Part shown: positions 43,550-57,264 of the stretch, in pieces
Layout of the letters: each line of letters opens with the position of its first letter
Position numbering within the stretch: the first letter of the stretch is position 1
NCBI GenBank assembly: GCA_022453515.1
Contig: JAJNNY010000002.1
Span: forward strand, 124,001 to 188,000
Direction: 5' to 3'
DNA length: 64,000 nt
From: Astrocystis sublimbata
Taxonomy: Eukaryota; Ascomycota; Sordariomycetes; Xylariales; Xylariaceae
Made by a program: the position numbers and the translations under genes
Notes under the pieces: model-generated
Database searches by the model: none
What the model saw: the letters and a program-made list of their open reading frames with translations, nothing else
Told to the model about the DNA's origin: nothing

Positions 43550-44686
43550 ATGGCGCACGGCACTTCACTCGACTCCAATGGAACTACCCATGAGCATCTC
43601 CACGATGGCATGAGCCCGGATATGGCCATGAATAAGATCAGGACGGCAGGAAGCATCTCAATCTCGCCGGCCCTGTTCGAGAAATTATACCTATCGCCAC
43701 AAAACACAGTGAAGGGGGACTTGAGGCAGAAATTCGGAAACCCAACCGCGATGTTAGTCATCTCCCCTATCTGAGCACACGTCAGCAACCTTGATACTGG
43801 GACTGATACCATTGCAGTGGATTGGCAGGCCATGTCATTTCCATCGGTCCTCTTGCCTGCGATCTGATGGGATGGCGAGGAGCTGGCGGCAGCGGCGCAG
43901 CTAGCATGTGAGTACAAAACCTTCCATCTTGGACGTTCAACCTGTACCAAGTATCTAACCTATCCTACCCAGTCCGTTCTTCCTCTACTTCGGCGGAGTT
44001 CTCATGACAACAGGCGGTATTCTTGAGTTCTTCCTTGGCAACACGTTCCCTTCGGTAGTCTTCGTTACTTTCGGCGCCTTCTGGTTGAGTTACGGAGGCT
44101 TGCTACTCCCCCAGTTCAACGCCTACGCCGCCTACGCACCCCCGGACGCCGCCTCTCCAGCGGCAGGGCTGGAGACCCAGGGTTTCAACGCAAGTTTCGG
44201 TAAGTCAACCACCAGTTTCTATCATGTGTGGTGTGGCGACAAGATGAGAGGAAAGTGAAGAAACTAATTAGTTTTGTTTCCATTGCAGGTTTTGTCACAC
44301 TGTCCATGGGCATCTTGTGTCTCATGTACCTTATCTGCTCTATACGGACAAATATCGCCTTTGTCGTCGTCTTCCTTACCCTTCTCCTCACGTTCGGTCT
44401 GATCACTGGAGCGTACTGGGCGTTGGCTATGGACTACGCCGCCAATGCTGGCTTTGCCGCAAATCTGCTTGAGGTAAGTCATCGATGAACGCAAAGCGTC
44501 CGAGTGCCAATATTGACATATGTGTTCCAGGGTGCCGGAGCCGCTTCGTTTGTTTGTACTGCAGCTAGTTGGTGGATTCTGTTCACTCTCATGTTTGCTT
44601 CGGTCGATCTGCCATTCAGCCTCCCTCTCGGCGATCTGAGCACCCGAGTTCCCAGCGCCAGCGACCGTAAGCTTGCGCAAGCTTAA
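43550..44686 (+). CDS. GPR1/FUN34/YaaH (SatP) family acetate/succinate transporter
   Basis: Exons 43550-43752, 43818-43907, 43973-44199, 44289-44473 and 44531-44686 join in frame to 286 residues with six predicted spans. The first span begins at the family signature, here NPTAIGLAGHV (consensus NPxPLGL), built across intron 1. FFLYFGGVLMTTGGILEFFLGNTF, the FGAFWLSYGG motif and AANLLEGAGAASFVCTAASWW are typical. Relatives (yeast Ady2, Aspergillus AcpA, bacterial SatP) carry acetate and related short monocarboxylates or succinate in symport with protons at the plasma membrane. The alanine and isoleucine in the signature differ from the usual Pro-Leu. The start ATG lies in an AAGATGG context. 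Confidence 0.93.
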
Positions 44687-47600
44687 ACGATCTCTGCGTT
44701 TCCATGCCACCACACACTGGCGTGGTATTGAACAATTTCTGTACAAATAGACAGACACGAGAGCGGAAGGCGCTGGGGGTCGAGAGAAAAAAAGTGGTCT
44801 TTGCTATGGGAGGACAGCTTTTGATAAACAAGAGACATAAGTTCTCTTGAGGGGTTGCGTGTATCAGGATCACGGTACTGACCGTTCACCCACGATGTCA
44901 CGAATGGCGGCTTGGTTTACAATAGCATTATCATTTTCTGTACCACTTTTGACTTCTATTAGTGAGCAGGGGCAAATCGAGAGCCTAGATGGCCCTCGAA
45001 GACTGGTGCTAGAATCTAGAGTTGGATGTTGAGGAATTGCTCACTAATAGGTAGTATTTAATCGAATAGGTCTCATGACTGTAATATTTAGGGTCTTTTG
45101 CCCACTTTCTATTCTCATTGAGATCTCTGAGTATTTGCAACGGATATTTCTGACACCCTATGATCCACGGTTCCACGGACCAACTTATTGTAGGCAAGAT
45201 AAGAGTCGGTGACCTCGGTGACCTTGGAGGCGAAGTCAGTCCAGACTGTACCGACCACTATCTCAGCGTTTGGCCCCAATATTACCAAGATGTTTGCATG
45301 CTGGAATCAAAGCGAAGTGTAGACTAGGCGATGCCTTGACATTCTCGGCAAAAGCATTTGAATAACCGACAGGTGACAACGCATCCTTGTTTCAAGACGA
45401 GGTTCGTTGGAATAAATCGCCTTCAAATCCATGCGTGTTTCGGGCACTGCTGACTGCGGACCAGATTCCCGACATATCCCGCTTGAGCATGACAAAAGCT
45501 TCAAGGTACCATAGCCCATGTAGCATAACAACGAGATAGTACAAGGATAGGACCAGGTGATTACCGTTGGTTGGTCGCAGTTGGTTTTATATCATTTAAT
45601 GCAAGTGTTGTCACACTGGACACCATGAAACCCTCGACTGCAGGGACGGCCAATTCCTGCTCCAGGGCTAGATTGTCTATGGTGAAGCCATAAGCTACTT
45701 AGAGAGACATAGGAGGCAGATGGATCCAGGATATTCAGGGGAGACTGAGATGATCGAAAGACGGTAAAATAGCAAAGGTTTGAACTTAAACCTACTTCTA
45801 GGTTTTGCTCTACCCCTTTAATGACCAGTCTCTATTTCCTTTGTAATTATTCACAACGTATTGGGCTTTAGTAGGCTCCATCTAATACTACAGTAGAGAT
45901 TCAGCATAATGCTTACATTGGGTGGCGTAGCAACGCATATCATTTAGAAATGGACAATTGTGCACCAAGCAGAGAATCTCTGTATGGAATTAGATGATAG
46001 CGAGCAGCTGGTCGCTTGGGCAGATGTAGTAGGTTCGACTCTAAGAGACTTCGACCCCTAACTCGTAATCCAGTGAAAATCCTCATTGTATAAAATCCTC
46101 TCTTGCAAGACAAGAACTACAGCAACATACTACGACACTGTTTGAAAGATACAACGTTGTCAAATTGGAGACTTTAGCTCATCGCCATCAAACTGGATGA
46201 GATTTGGCACTGTCCACAGCAAAGCAAGTAATCTCCATGTGTGCATCATCTCACAGTACTCTCTCTGATCATACGCCAGAATTTAACTTCACATTGTTTG
46301 ATCAGCAACGGTGTCCGGAATCTTGTCTTAGAATTTGTTGAATGCTCTTCAAAAGCCCCATGGGCCGACGGGTTCGGCCACAATAACATTGAACCATTTC
46401 AGAAGGCGTGGGAGGGCTGACCAGCCACCATGATATTGATGTTCAATAGGCGACATACATGGCTTTCCATCACATAAAAGTAATGGGCATCCGTTAAGCC
46501 CCGGCGGCTCACTGCAGTCTGCCACCATAGTCATCAATCTCGCGGCATAGTATAATTTCAATGGTATAGCCACATACATAGGTATCTAGCAATATTCCTA
46601 TGTCTAGCAGATACGTCACTAAATCAGCAAGTCGTCAATAGGTTCCATTACTCGGCACAAGCTTCCATACACCGTAGCACAAGAGGATTGCATGCCTGCT
46701 CAGTCGTAGGAATCATTACTTAGCTGGTGACAAACAGACAGACGGACAGACAGACAGACCGCTCCCTCGCGATTCGGGTCAGCATCGTATGTTTCCTTAA
46801 TAGAACGTTTCACATATAGCTGCCATTTCAAGGAAGGAAGGAAGAATTCTTTCCTCTGCTTGCCCCCGGGGGTGTAAAACCTGCTGTACTGCATGTCCTG
46901 CCCTTGCATTAAACACGCCAGGACAGTCGGACTAGCCTTCAGGCCTCATCCTTGTTATTCTTGCATTGGGGCGGCTGTTCCCGGCGCACGACCTCCACCT
47001 CTGCCGCCTTGCCGCCGACTTTTGCTCGCTCGCCAACCGAACGGGCATCGGTGGTGGGAAACGTAGGTAGACCACCCCGGCTGCCGCGCGCCAAGGGCGG
47101 AACAACGCGCCGCATAGAAGGGGAGGGAAGAAAATGACGCAAGACTGGCCCGTGGGAGGCCCGCCACGATCGACGTCACTGGTGCTTCAAATTCAATCAG
47201 GGCAAGGTGCCAGGGGAAAACGGATATTTTAAGTCTTTCTCAAAGTTGACTTAGATAATAGGGCTGACAAGCATTTTGTTTTTCTATGTCAGTGGTTCAT
47301 AAATCCTTCCTCGTGCGTCAGCTCCCGCACAGATTTCCGTGTAAGACCGACCATGAACAGACAATGCCAAACGCGTCATTTCCCATTTGTCATATAAGAG
47401 CAACATGAACAGACCTGGATGGCGAGTCCATATTGAAGGAAAACAATATTCCAGCTATAGTAAACAAATTCCCGCTTCATATTCTGAGATAGGGAGAGCA
47501 AAAGACATCCCAGTACAGGCTGCAGTATCGTAGTCATTTGTTTTTGAACATTGCCGCAAAGCTATGTCACAGCTGATGTGGCACAAGAGTTGATTGAGTT

Positions 47601-49096
47601 GGTTGCATAGTGCCAAAGAGATACTCGAGCAAGTTTGCACATCGCTTTTAACTCAACACCGTAATTACAGTAAAACACTTCAGCCTCTTTCAAGATCTTC
47701 TGCTGTGCATAGAACAAAGATGTACCCTAAGCCTTATCATCTATCATACACGGCGCTGTTTCATCAATAATTTCCTCGTAACTCACATAAGAGGCCAGTA
47801 GGCTGTATCCTCTCTCCCATTAACACCCAGATTGATACACGTCAACTTTCATCATCTTCACACGTGGTTCCAAACCTACTAGCTCCACATCCGCATGAAA
47901 AAGGGTTCTGCAGCCAACCCTGCCACCCACCTGGCAATACAGAACATGGAATCAGGGTCCGGAGTTGAGTTGGGAATACCAAACTCAGTAAGACTACGCA
48001 GACGACCGAAACCCGGCCATGTCGCATTATTATTGTTTTCAGCTGTATGCACGCCCTCGCGTACTGAGACATCCAACAACGACAGTACGTACTACTTTAC
48101 TCCTGGAACTCTTGTTTGAATAAACATCGAGGAGTTCCATACGATAGTCTCCCTCACAAGATTTCCAGGGCGAGATGGGAGACAATATAGTATATTGGCA
48201 GTAGTCAAAACCCATGGAGGTGGATATGCTAGGTAGGGGATTGAGCTGGCTGCTGTACCTGCATGGACTCCTTTGATTTCTAATGGCAGAAACTACGTGC
48301 GCGGTACAGGAGGACATTAAAGCCTTTTGCCTTCGACTATATAGGTATCTCAGTCATGGCATAAAAATAATAACATCCCAGGTGAGAACTGGTAGGAACC
48401 ACTGGAAGAAGAACAAGAAAAGAAGAACAATCAGGAGTAACAAGTGAAGTGAAGTATGCAAGTGCGTTGCACCAGAATCAGATCCTACTTGCTATCTAGA
48501 TGCATACTCCGCTACCTAGAATGCAAGAAGTCTTTGCTGATTTTCACGGTAAGAATTGCAAGGAAAAAGAATTCGATATAGAATAATGGATAGTCCAATG
48601 GTAGTTCTGATTGTAACATTGCGCATAGCGTTCCCCCTGTGAAGCTTATTTACATCAAACACAGGTGATCGATAATCTATTTATACTCTCGCTTTCGAGT
48701 GTAGGCAGGTGCGCCTGCCATTGCTTTATGTACTAGAGCCGGAACCCAAGACCCGAGGTAAAACAGACCTCATATTCTGCTCCCTGTTTCCATCCCATCT
48801 AAAATTCACCAGGCCAGTTTGAGAGCGCTACACGGAAATCCTGAAAATGCGAGGGTTACGATGCAGTCAGCATCACCAGCGAACCCATTAATGGATGATC
48901 ATTCTGCCGTGTCATGCTCCTGCTGTCTGCGTGCGAATGTAATATTTTGCCCTTAAAACTCAAAGCCCCGAAACGCCGTCCTGGTATCTCGTAAGAAAAG
49001 ATGCAATGCAATGGCCTAAAGAGGAAAGAAACCGGCCCCATATCTTGCTCATTGTCATCCGTCAACCCCATGAGTGCCGCCATGACCCCAATCTAA
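44687..49096. other. Gene-poor region, 4.4 kb
   Basis: No convincing gene. On the minus strand 45140-45531 shows two frames in the same phase separated by one stop codon (together about 135 codons), possibly a relic; the protein is not recognised. A (GACA)n tract lies at 46734-46759. The rest is mixed AT-rich sequence with short frames only. Confidence 0.4.
46734..46759. repeat. (ACAG)n microsatellite
   Basis: About six ACAG/ACGG units in non-coding DNA. A simple-sequence tract with no visible role. Confidence 0.8.
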
Positions 49097-50476
49097 TTAG
49101 TTGTCGGGGTCGGGGTTGGTAGTACGGAGCACCCGTCTGGAATAATCCTGGTTGTCTTGCAGGGTGTTGATGCTTTCCCTACTCTTGTTCTCGAATCGAC
49201 TGTAGATATTCACTGCGAAAGGGTCCATACGAGGGTCATGAGGCATTAGGCGACTGCTTCTCCGACCTGTCGATGTGTCGCCATCCCATACGGATGCCAT
49301 GGCGGTTGTCGGTGTGCTCATCACACCCACGGAGCCACTTAGATGGCTATGGGGTCTGGAGTTAAGTTCCTCCTCACGCTGCTGCTTCTTACGTTGGAGG
49401 TAGAAGAAAACAGCAAGCCCGGCCAGTATCGCAATGACACCCAGGACGCCAATTACGATGCCGGCAATAGCACCAGCAGTCGGACCCGTACTTTTCGAAC
49501 CGGATGTATCGGCGCCAGATCCAACCCCAGCCGCTGGGGTTGGTATTACCGTTACGGTCTCCAGACTGACCGATCCATCAGCGGTTACGGTTCGAATGGA
49601 GTGAGTAGGTTCGGCGGTAATAACTGGCACGTTCTTCGTCGCACTCGTCGTCTCCTCGGTTGTCTGCTGTTGAAGAGCATTAGTATCAAAGTCGAGGATG
49701 GGCTGGTGATAGCAAGTCAAGAGAAAACAAGATTAACTGGTCCAGCTGGGCATACAGGTGAAGATGTGGGGCTAGAAGCAGATGAACTGCTAGTAGTGGG
49801 AGAGTCATCTACTGAAGTAGTAGTGCTCGTTGTCTCTTCGCTTGTGGTAGTAGATTGCCCCTGGACGCAGATACAGTTAAATTTATGTCCCTTATCAAAG
49901 CCGGTACCTGTACGGGCTAGATTTGCACAGACGCTGGCGCGTGACATGATGTTGTGTATTCATACAATCCATGTCACAAAACTTTCCCAACTCGAATTAC
50001 TTACAGCTTTTGAAGTGGATGTCGGGGTTTCGCTCGCCGAGGTTTCGCCTGCAGTACCGGAAGGCTGGACGCCGAGTGCTATGTATCCGTACAAATCGTC
50101 GCCTCCACATGATTCGTACTTGTATCCGGGACATATCTTGTTGCACTCGCCTGTGTCTACCTGGGATGACTTGGCAGGTACGTAGTCACTGCACCAGCAG
50201 TTGAATTGCTGGAGGACGGCAAAGGCAAATGACTTGTCGGCGCAGAAGTCATGGCACAATCCGTTGGACTGATACATGCTGCTATCTGCACAGAAGGTCA
50301 GGACGCCGCAAGACAGATGGCATTCGAGCGAGCGAGCGATGGACAGACTTACTTGTGGGTGTGCTACCCGTGTTGAAGCTGGCGCAGTACTCCATGCTGA
50401 GAGATTGCACAAGTCGAGGGCCAGTTGCTAAGACCAAAATAGACACCAAAGAAGAAATATACGGCGAAAGAGCCAT
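49097..50476 (-). CDS. WSC-domain single-pass cell-surface protein (wall-stress-sensor type)
   Basis: Exons 50353-50476, 50005-50285, 49738-49860 and 49097-49666 join in frame to 365 residues. It has a signal peptide (MALSPYISSLVSILVLATG), then a WSC domain with paired cysteines (EYCASFNTGS, GLCHDFCAD, FNCWCSDY, GECNKICPGY, ESCGGDDLYGYIAL) and a Ser/Thr-rich stretch that is probably O-mannosylated. A span at about 240-266 (AGAIAGIVIGVLGVIAILAG) and a cytosolic tail of about 100 residues starting QRKKQQREEE follow. Yeast Wsc1-3 have this layout and signal wall stress through Rho1 to the Pkc1 MAP kinase route. Whether this protein signals or acts only as a wall-binding lectin is not decided by sequence. 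The tail lacks an obvious catalytic domain. Confidence 0.92.
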
Positions 50477-53400
50477 GGCGGAGTACGGCGGCACAAGGTG
50501 CCAATCTTTATAACGAGCCAGCTGTCTCGGGGAAGGTTGCCAGGGCTAAAGTCACAAACGAGCGGGAGGACAATGGCGGTTTGTTACCATTGTCGTGACT
50601 GAGGCGAAGTAGAGTGACAGAGTAAAGACGGAATTCCAAGTGAATGGCCCCGTTCGTCAAAGGGTGTGTCCCGGAGGGTCGGGACAACGGCGAAGGTTGA
50701 GAGGAGGGCAGTGGCGCCCAGAACGAGGAGTCTCAAGAGAGGTCGTCGTCGTTGTCGTCGAACGGGCAGTTGACGGGAAGTTGAAGCTGGCTGCTTTGCA
50801 GCTGTGGCCCGTTTCTTCTCAGGGAAATGAGAAAAGTAGGAGTGATGGATTCCGAGGATGGGTGGTCCCGGGGAGGAGAAGGGAGAAAACGATGCGAAAA
50901 CAAGCGGCGGGCCCGATTAATTGGCTGAGTGCTGCTGGGGGGGGATTTGTACCGTACTGTAGTTTACAAGGTTGCTGTTGGGTTGTTTGTTGCTGGCAGT
51001 AGGTAAATGCTAGACAGAAGAGCAGAACTTGGTGCTGTACAACTACGAGTACTACCTGCTTTGGGTAGGTAGCTAGCGAGGTATGGGTGAGAAGGATGGG
51101 TGGATGGCGAGATGGGCGGCAAGGGAGCTAGGGGGACGCCAGGCATGCCAGGATGGGCAAGACAATGAATGGAGGATGGAGGATGGACGGACGATAGGTA
51201 GCGCGCATGCCGAAGTTGCAGCGCCAGGAGGGAGAGTCCACACTACCCACAGCGAGGTAGGTACCTACCCGAGCAACCTACCTAGGTACTTCTTAGGGGC
51301 ACACGCACCAATTTACTGCGCAGCTACTACTCGTATGTACTTAAACCTCGGTACGTACTTACAGCACAAGCACACCCATTCATCACTCAACCGGCGAGAC
51401 TGGAACAGGGACATTGAAGCTTCCGCACCGTACCTATATATACCTATTTGGAGAATGCACTGCATGTACTTACATATGTAGTGAACTACATGCTTAGGCA
51501 CAAAGCCTATCTAGCGGGTAAGTATGAGCAAGTATGCGTGTTGGTGTGTGGTCAACGTGCCAAGCGCAGCAGTTGTATATGTACGGCGAATGGTGGACTC
51601 AACAAGAAAAACAAAATACAATACCAGAATGAAAGAAAGAAAAATACGAGTGTTTGGCGATAAGCGGGCAGGATGACGAGCTGCAGGTGGCCGACAGGGT
51701 TGCAGGGTAGATGGACAGGGTTGCAGGGTGGACAGGGAAGACTGGAGGGTAGATCTTTATTTGGCACTGGGCGGACGGATTCTGACCCCCTGTATGCCTG
51801 TATGTCTGTGTGCCTGTACGGGTCCAAGGCGAGCCAAGCGAGGGGTGGCTCGGGTTGTTCTTTCCTTGCTCTTGGCTCTTTTCGGTCTTCTGCACAGTCA
51901 GACCAGAGCCAATGTAGAATAGCTCGGGGAGCAGCACACTCCTACTTATACGGAGGCACTACTCAATTACAGTAACACACACAACCTTGGAACTTCAAGG
52001 AACACACACACGCAGCGAGCACTACGAGTACTAAGTAGGACATACTTCACTATCACGACCGACCTTCCCGAGCGGGCGAGCGACGACGACGAGGAAGGAC
52101 ACAGACACAATACACACATAAGCCCCGACAAGCTGGCTTGGCGCATCATGAGTGGGTGATCTGGATGAAAAGGGTTGACGGCTTGGAATGGGCAGACAGA
52201 CAAAGAAATGTCTCCCCACATAGCGAGCCGTCTCGGGGCTTGCTGCTGCCGGCTGTAGCGTACGTGTACTCGTACGCAACTCGCCGACATCAAGACATCC
52301 ATCCCATCTGCACAGATAAACACAGTGCGCAAGTCGCCTCTGGCGCTGGCACTGGCGCTGGCGTCCCGAATGGTGGATTAGACTCTCGCGCTACGCGGCC
52401 TAGCGTCTCTCTAGTGGGCATCGTGGAGCAAGCCATGCGAGCCCACTCGCCCATGCGCTGCAGCTGCTTTGATTTAAAATCCACGATGACCTCATTACCC
52501 TGCTCAATGCACCAGCCAAGTCGCCGAGAACTTGGACCTCCCCACTTTGAAACACCTACACGTAGGTCACTTCGTGTGTCGCAGTTCGTATCTTGTATCT
52601 TAAACAACCATATCCGTTGTGTCCATTGTCCAATCCTCAATACACCAGGTAGATAGATATATACCCACTATATGTTATATCGATTCAATGTAAAGACCTC
52701 GCGCTTTTTGAGCTTTTGCACTTGCCCAAGGCAAGCCCAAGGTTGTTGACTGCAACAGGATGTACGAGTATTGTCTTCGGCCGAATCTATACCCACGCAA
52801 AAGTGGACAGGCTTTTCCAATTGTCACCGTCATCCAGCAACACAAGAGTAACGCACAGGTTGATGTTTCAATTGGCGAACCTATTGCAGCTGCAGACGAA
52901 GGTCAGGTCATGTTTTTTTGGGAGGGATGTTTCGGGACGGCGTTGCTTTGTCGCCCGCCGACAACAAACCCGATCGGAACAGTCGCCGGCCGAGCATTTC
53001 GATTGCTCAAGCCAAATCAGATCTGCTCAACGATTCTCTTGGCGGCCTCGTCTTGACAGAGTCTGACAGAGCTACTTATATAGCGCCAACTCTAGTGCTC
53101 TTGGTTTGGACGCCGCCTCAACCACTGTCGTATTCTGGAAATTTAACACTCGACACTTATCTTTCTTGTTATGACAGCAACTCTGAAGGTGCCCGTGCCC
53201 CTTTGTCAAATACCGTGCACGGCCGTTGTGTGAGACATATCCCGCGCCGAAAACCATCAGCCGTTCTCTTCAACCACACCTCGGTTCATATTTCGCTCAG
53301 CCACTGCCGTCTCGTGATAGCATCGGCAAGCCAGCCGAACAAGTACATGTACCATACCTACTGCAGCGCGACAGATGCGCCAAGCATGTCGCCTCAGCCC

Positions 53401-55401
53401 CAATAAGCTACCCTGCACCGATGAATGGCCACCTGGATGTGTGCATCTGCTTGCTTGTTTACTTACATAGTACATACAACCCGTAACGCGTGCTATTATG
53501 ACTAAATCATATCCTGTTCGCTGTCCGCGGGGTTTCGAATACTCCCAAGACCGGAACGATGATGTGTCTGTTTGGATTTCAAAACACAGCCTGTGCTTTG
53601 ACTTTGAAGTTGCGTGCACCTACGAGTTTCGCGTAAAATCCATTGGCTTACATCTCTCCATCCATCAAGATCGAGTGCCATGAAACTCTACGGCACTTTC
53701 CTTACCCGATCGAAGGCATTCGCAAATACCATCCCATGTCGAGATGTGCAGGGATACTGGCGCAACATAACCAACCTCTGACCAACACGAATCAACCCCG
53801 CGTTAACTCCCCCAGTCACCTCAACGTGGTCGGATTTGCCCGCCAATACCATTGGCGCAGGCAGGCAGGGAGACGGCGCCTAATTTGTCGCGGTTCAGTC
53901 ACAGAACCAGTCAAGCCAGTGCCCTGACTGCCTGACAAGGGCATACCTGAGAATATTGTTGAGCCCATACTTATCAATGGGGGGTATGTGGGTATGTTAG
54001 ATGCGCTCAAGGTGTTCATTCGGTCTTTCAAGTAGTAGTAGTTTCATGTCACTCTTGCTTCTCGCTACCTGTGTACCGGACGATCTTCAAACCGGGTTCT
54101 ACCATCTTTACCGATTACCGAACCTTGGCAACTTTCCTTGTTATACGCAGCATTGCTTTAGATGTATGCTGCACCAGAGTGACAGCAATTAACAATCATT
54201 GGATTTGCTAGCCAACAATGGCCACAATGGCAAATAACCACCATCGAGACAGCGCCGTGCTTGCGGCTCTCGCATCCTCGGGTTGAAAACTGTTCCGCCG
54301 TGCGATAGCGGAGGATGCTGTTCCCTGGAATCGCGCAATGTCTTGAACTTTAGCTTATCAATTGGGCGGCTCATTTGCCCACATTTGATTCACGCTCCCT
54401 TTGTGCAACCGCTATGTTCAAAATTCTTCCCCTGACACCTAGATACTCTCGCGACGTCTCTAGGAGGGTTTCTATGATATGGGTTTGGCAATACGTTTTG
54501 TGTGGTACTAGTTATACACTAGATGGTTGGAGATGTAACCTGGAAGATTCTCGTCTCGGTAGACCGTTGGCGTGAAGCAGTCCGAGTCATAAAAGCCTTT
54601 AATGTTCATTTTCAGCCATGATGGGAATAGGTAGAACAAACGGGAGTGAACAACCTTGAAGGAGTTCCGAATTATGCATGTCGTACAACGCCCGCATACG
54701 CCTTGCCGAAGCCACATTCAGCCAAAGTCTCATTGTGAAACCTGCCAAATATTCTTTGTCTTGGCAGGAATGGGGGCACCAAACAAGTTCCAGCGCGCTC
54801 GTTACATCGGGTTTGCCCATATAGCGTTCCCCCTCTACCTACATCAATCTAGAAACAGCTGCGCAATCTCGCATTGTCAGGGCTGTATTGATTAATCGAT
54901 GCAGCGCTCTCGGTTCCGCCTATTTACATAGCTTATTCATATGCACCCAGTCTTCCAGTCAGCAGCAGTCATGGCCTCTTCATTGTCTTATGAACGACAG
55001 CATGGTGAGGCTATGGCTCAATGATTGAGTGCTACTGTGACAGCCAAAAATCCACACATGCACACATAAGCTTGTTGCGTTTTTCACAAATACGCCGATA
55101 CTGCGACAAGGCAGGCCGTGCTGCTAGTAAAGTCCTTACTGTACAATCTGATCATAACATGGGGATCATATGTTGCTCTGACACCCACTTGGATCCGAAA
55201 TTACCGTTGTTGCGCGCGTTACGGAGTACAACGAACGTGAAAGGTGAACAGCGACCAACCGTTGTTTCCGCCTGCCAGCCCACATGGTAAGTTGAATCTA
55301 CGAGTATGCAGGGGACCATATCGTTAGGCACAAGACCGGCTTTTGCATCGTCTCTACATGGACTATGAAAAGCTCCAACGACTGGCGCGTGGGCGTGGTG
55401 G
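50477..55401. other. Gene-poor region, 4.9 kb
   Basis: It starts with the promoter and long leader of the WSC gene. ACCT/AGGT palindromes occur near 51055-51075 and 51250-51290. Frames up to 172 codons (for example 52138-52656, +) are present, but their products are compositionally random and overlap opposite-strand frames. I see no supported gene. Confidence 0.4.
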
Positions 55402-55737
55402 CGAGGTGGTGATCAAAAAAAAGTTGACACCTGATCTACAGACTGGCCCCACCAGTACTTCTGAATCTCGAAAACTTTCTTCCGAGATTTCCGTTTTTAG
55501 CTACTATTGAGGCTATTCCAACCTTTATAGCTATTCTAGGGCAATATTAAATCAACCCGAGTAGTTTTAAGTGTTCTATATATTTTAATAATACTTAAAC
55601 TTTATTTACTAGCTATATTTGTTCTAGAACTCCATTTTTTCTTTATTATGTTATACTTGGGAGGGTGGCGATAGATGTCACTATAGTGGGCCTGCCAAGA
55701 AGGGGTGTCAACTTTTTTTGATCACCACCTCGGGTGG
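55397..55737. mobile_element. 331-bp non-autonomous DNA element with 30-bp terminal inverted repeats and GGTGG target duplication
   Basis: The left end (from 55402, CGAGGTGGTGATCAAAAAAA) and the right end (to 55732) are inverted copies over about 30 bp, differing by one A in the poly-A tract and continuing with GTTGACACC. GGTGG is repeated directly on both sides (55397-55401 and 55733-55737). Further inward, GGCCCCACCAGTAC and GGCCCACTATAGTGAC are imperfect inverted matches. The interior is AT-rich and has no coding frame. This fits a miniature inverted-repeat transposable element. The 5-bp duplication does not match Tc1/mariner (TA). Confidence 0.85.
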
Positions 55738-57264
55738 TACCTGATTGACTGACCGGTGTCGCGGCGGTTGCCTAACTAAGCTGATCGACAATATTGTCAG
55801 GAATGCTGACGGGCGCGGCGGCCTTTTGATATGTCCGCTTTAGGAAGCATCTCATCTTGCTTGAGTCAAGGAACGTGGGTTCTCCCGTCTCGCCTGCGAT
55901 GATGGCTACCCATCATTAGGAGCAGCCCTGCCACTAGAGGTCAGGTAGGGAGTCTCAGTTGCTTCGCAGCAACAAAGGCATCTATCTCAGTTGATCAACG
56001 AAGCCATATTATACCACGTTTCCCCAAGACCACAATTACGAAGGCAATGATTGAAACAACCGTAAAAATAGCCAGGATCCAATCATGGATCAGCCTTTGT
56101 TTCCAGAGATTAGCTTTTGGGCCTAGCGGCATCCCGAAATAAGGATCATCAGTCAGGGGTAAGGCCGATGATGCTAGCGTCGATCTTCTGCAGACATTCC
56201 CAACTATTCTGGAATAATCTCCCATGACTGGCTAGTGCTTCTGGCAGAGGGAAGCACGCAAACCCGTTTTGCAAGTTTGATGGTTGGGTAAGATCGGAGC
56301 ATTTTGTTCTTTGTCGCCTCATCTGTCTGCTACCTACCTAATGTAAGATGCGACACACAACGGTGCGGTACAAACCCACAGTAGTAGTAGGTCTGTGCTC
56401 CCTTCATTGGACTTTGAAATATGACTTCCGGTCAATACGTGCTTGTTTTCAATTAGGCATTGCTAACAAGGAGGTTGTATATGAATGGTCGAGACTCTGA
56501 ACTTATGACTTGGATGATCAACAGGAGATGGATTCATGATAACAGAGATGAAACAATTTCTTGTGTGATGAGACTAAATGCATAGCTGGGAGTTTCCGTG
56601 ATATAGGATGTAACTATTGCACCTAACGAATATAATGCCACTACTCCATGGGGTAAATTTCGATAGCGCTTCCCATACCTAGGTAGTCAACGGCTAATCT
56701 CAAGAAACCTCAGCAAGTCACTCTAACTTCTAATTGTACCGAGCCATCTCAGCGTTACTGAAAATGTGTAAAATTGCAAAGTTATGGCAATGAGTTGGTG
56801 ATGGTATGCTTGGTGTTGTAATTCGGAGCATGCTGAGAACTGTATCCCATAAGATACGCATCATAAGTTTGTAGCTACGAATACGACGATGGGCATGTGT
56901 TAGACGCTATCTAATGGGGTCTATCCATCTCTGATAGCTCATCCAGAATACATGAAATCATATCATTTAAGCCAGCCAATGAAAATGACATGTACATGAG
57001 AACCGAACGACCTCCATGCGCACGATTCGAACAAACAGTCCAAGTCAAAACTTCAACGCAATAACTCATGAGGGTTCCGGATCCTACGTGCGCCCTTGAT
57101 ATAGTCTCCCCAGAACGCCAATATTGCCAATCCGAATGTCCTAGATGCGCAGCCAGTTCCGTCCCTTCCTTTCTGGAAAAACGCCCAACGCTCTCGCTCG
57201 CTCAGCACCCACGAAATGCTACCATCCGACCCTCTCATCCATCTCTCCACAACAGACTTGACCA
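55738..57264. other. Intergenic, possible small membrane peptide gene
   Basis: About 1.5 kb between the inverted-repeat element and the 3' end of the Kelch gene. A 76-codon minus frame at 55995-56225 encodes a predicted single-span peptide (LAIFTVVSIIAFVIVVLG near its C terminus). It may be a last exon or chance; there is no other support. Confidence 0.3.

Noticed and set aside
46734..46759. Possible CRISPR-like or telomeric repeat
   Set aside because: It is a plain ACAG microsatellite without spacers and not a telomere unit. No CRISPR array or telomere repeat is present in the window.
52138..52656. 172-codon plus frame in the gene-poor region
   Set aside because: It overlaps opposite-strand frames of similar length, has no signal, domain or splice context and a random composition.
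52918..53406. 162-codon plus frame in the gene-poor region
   Set aside because: No domain, start context or homologous motif is visible; two neighbouring frames in other phases are of similar quality.
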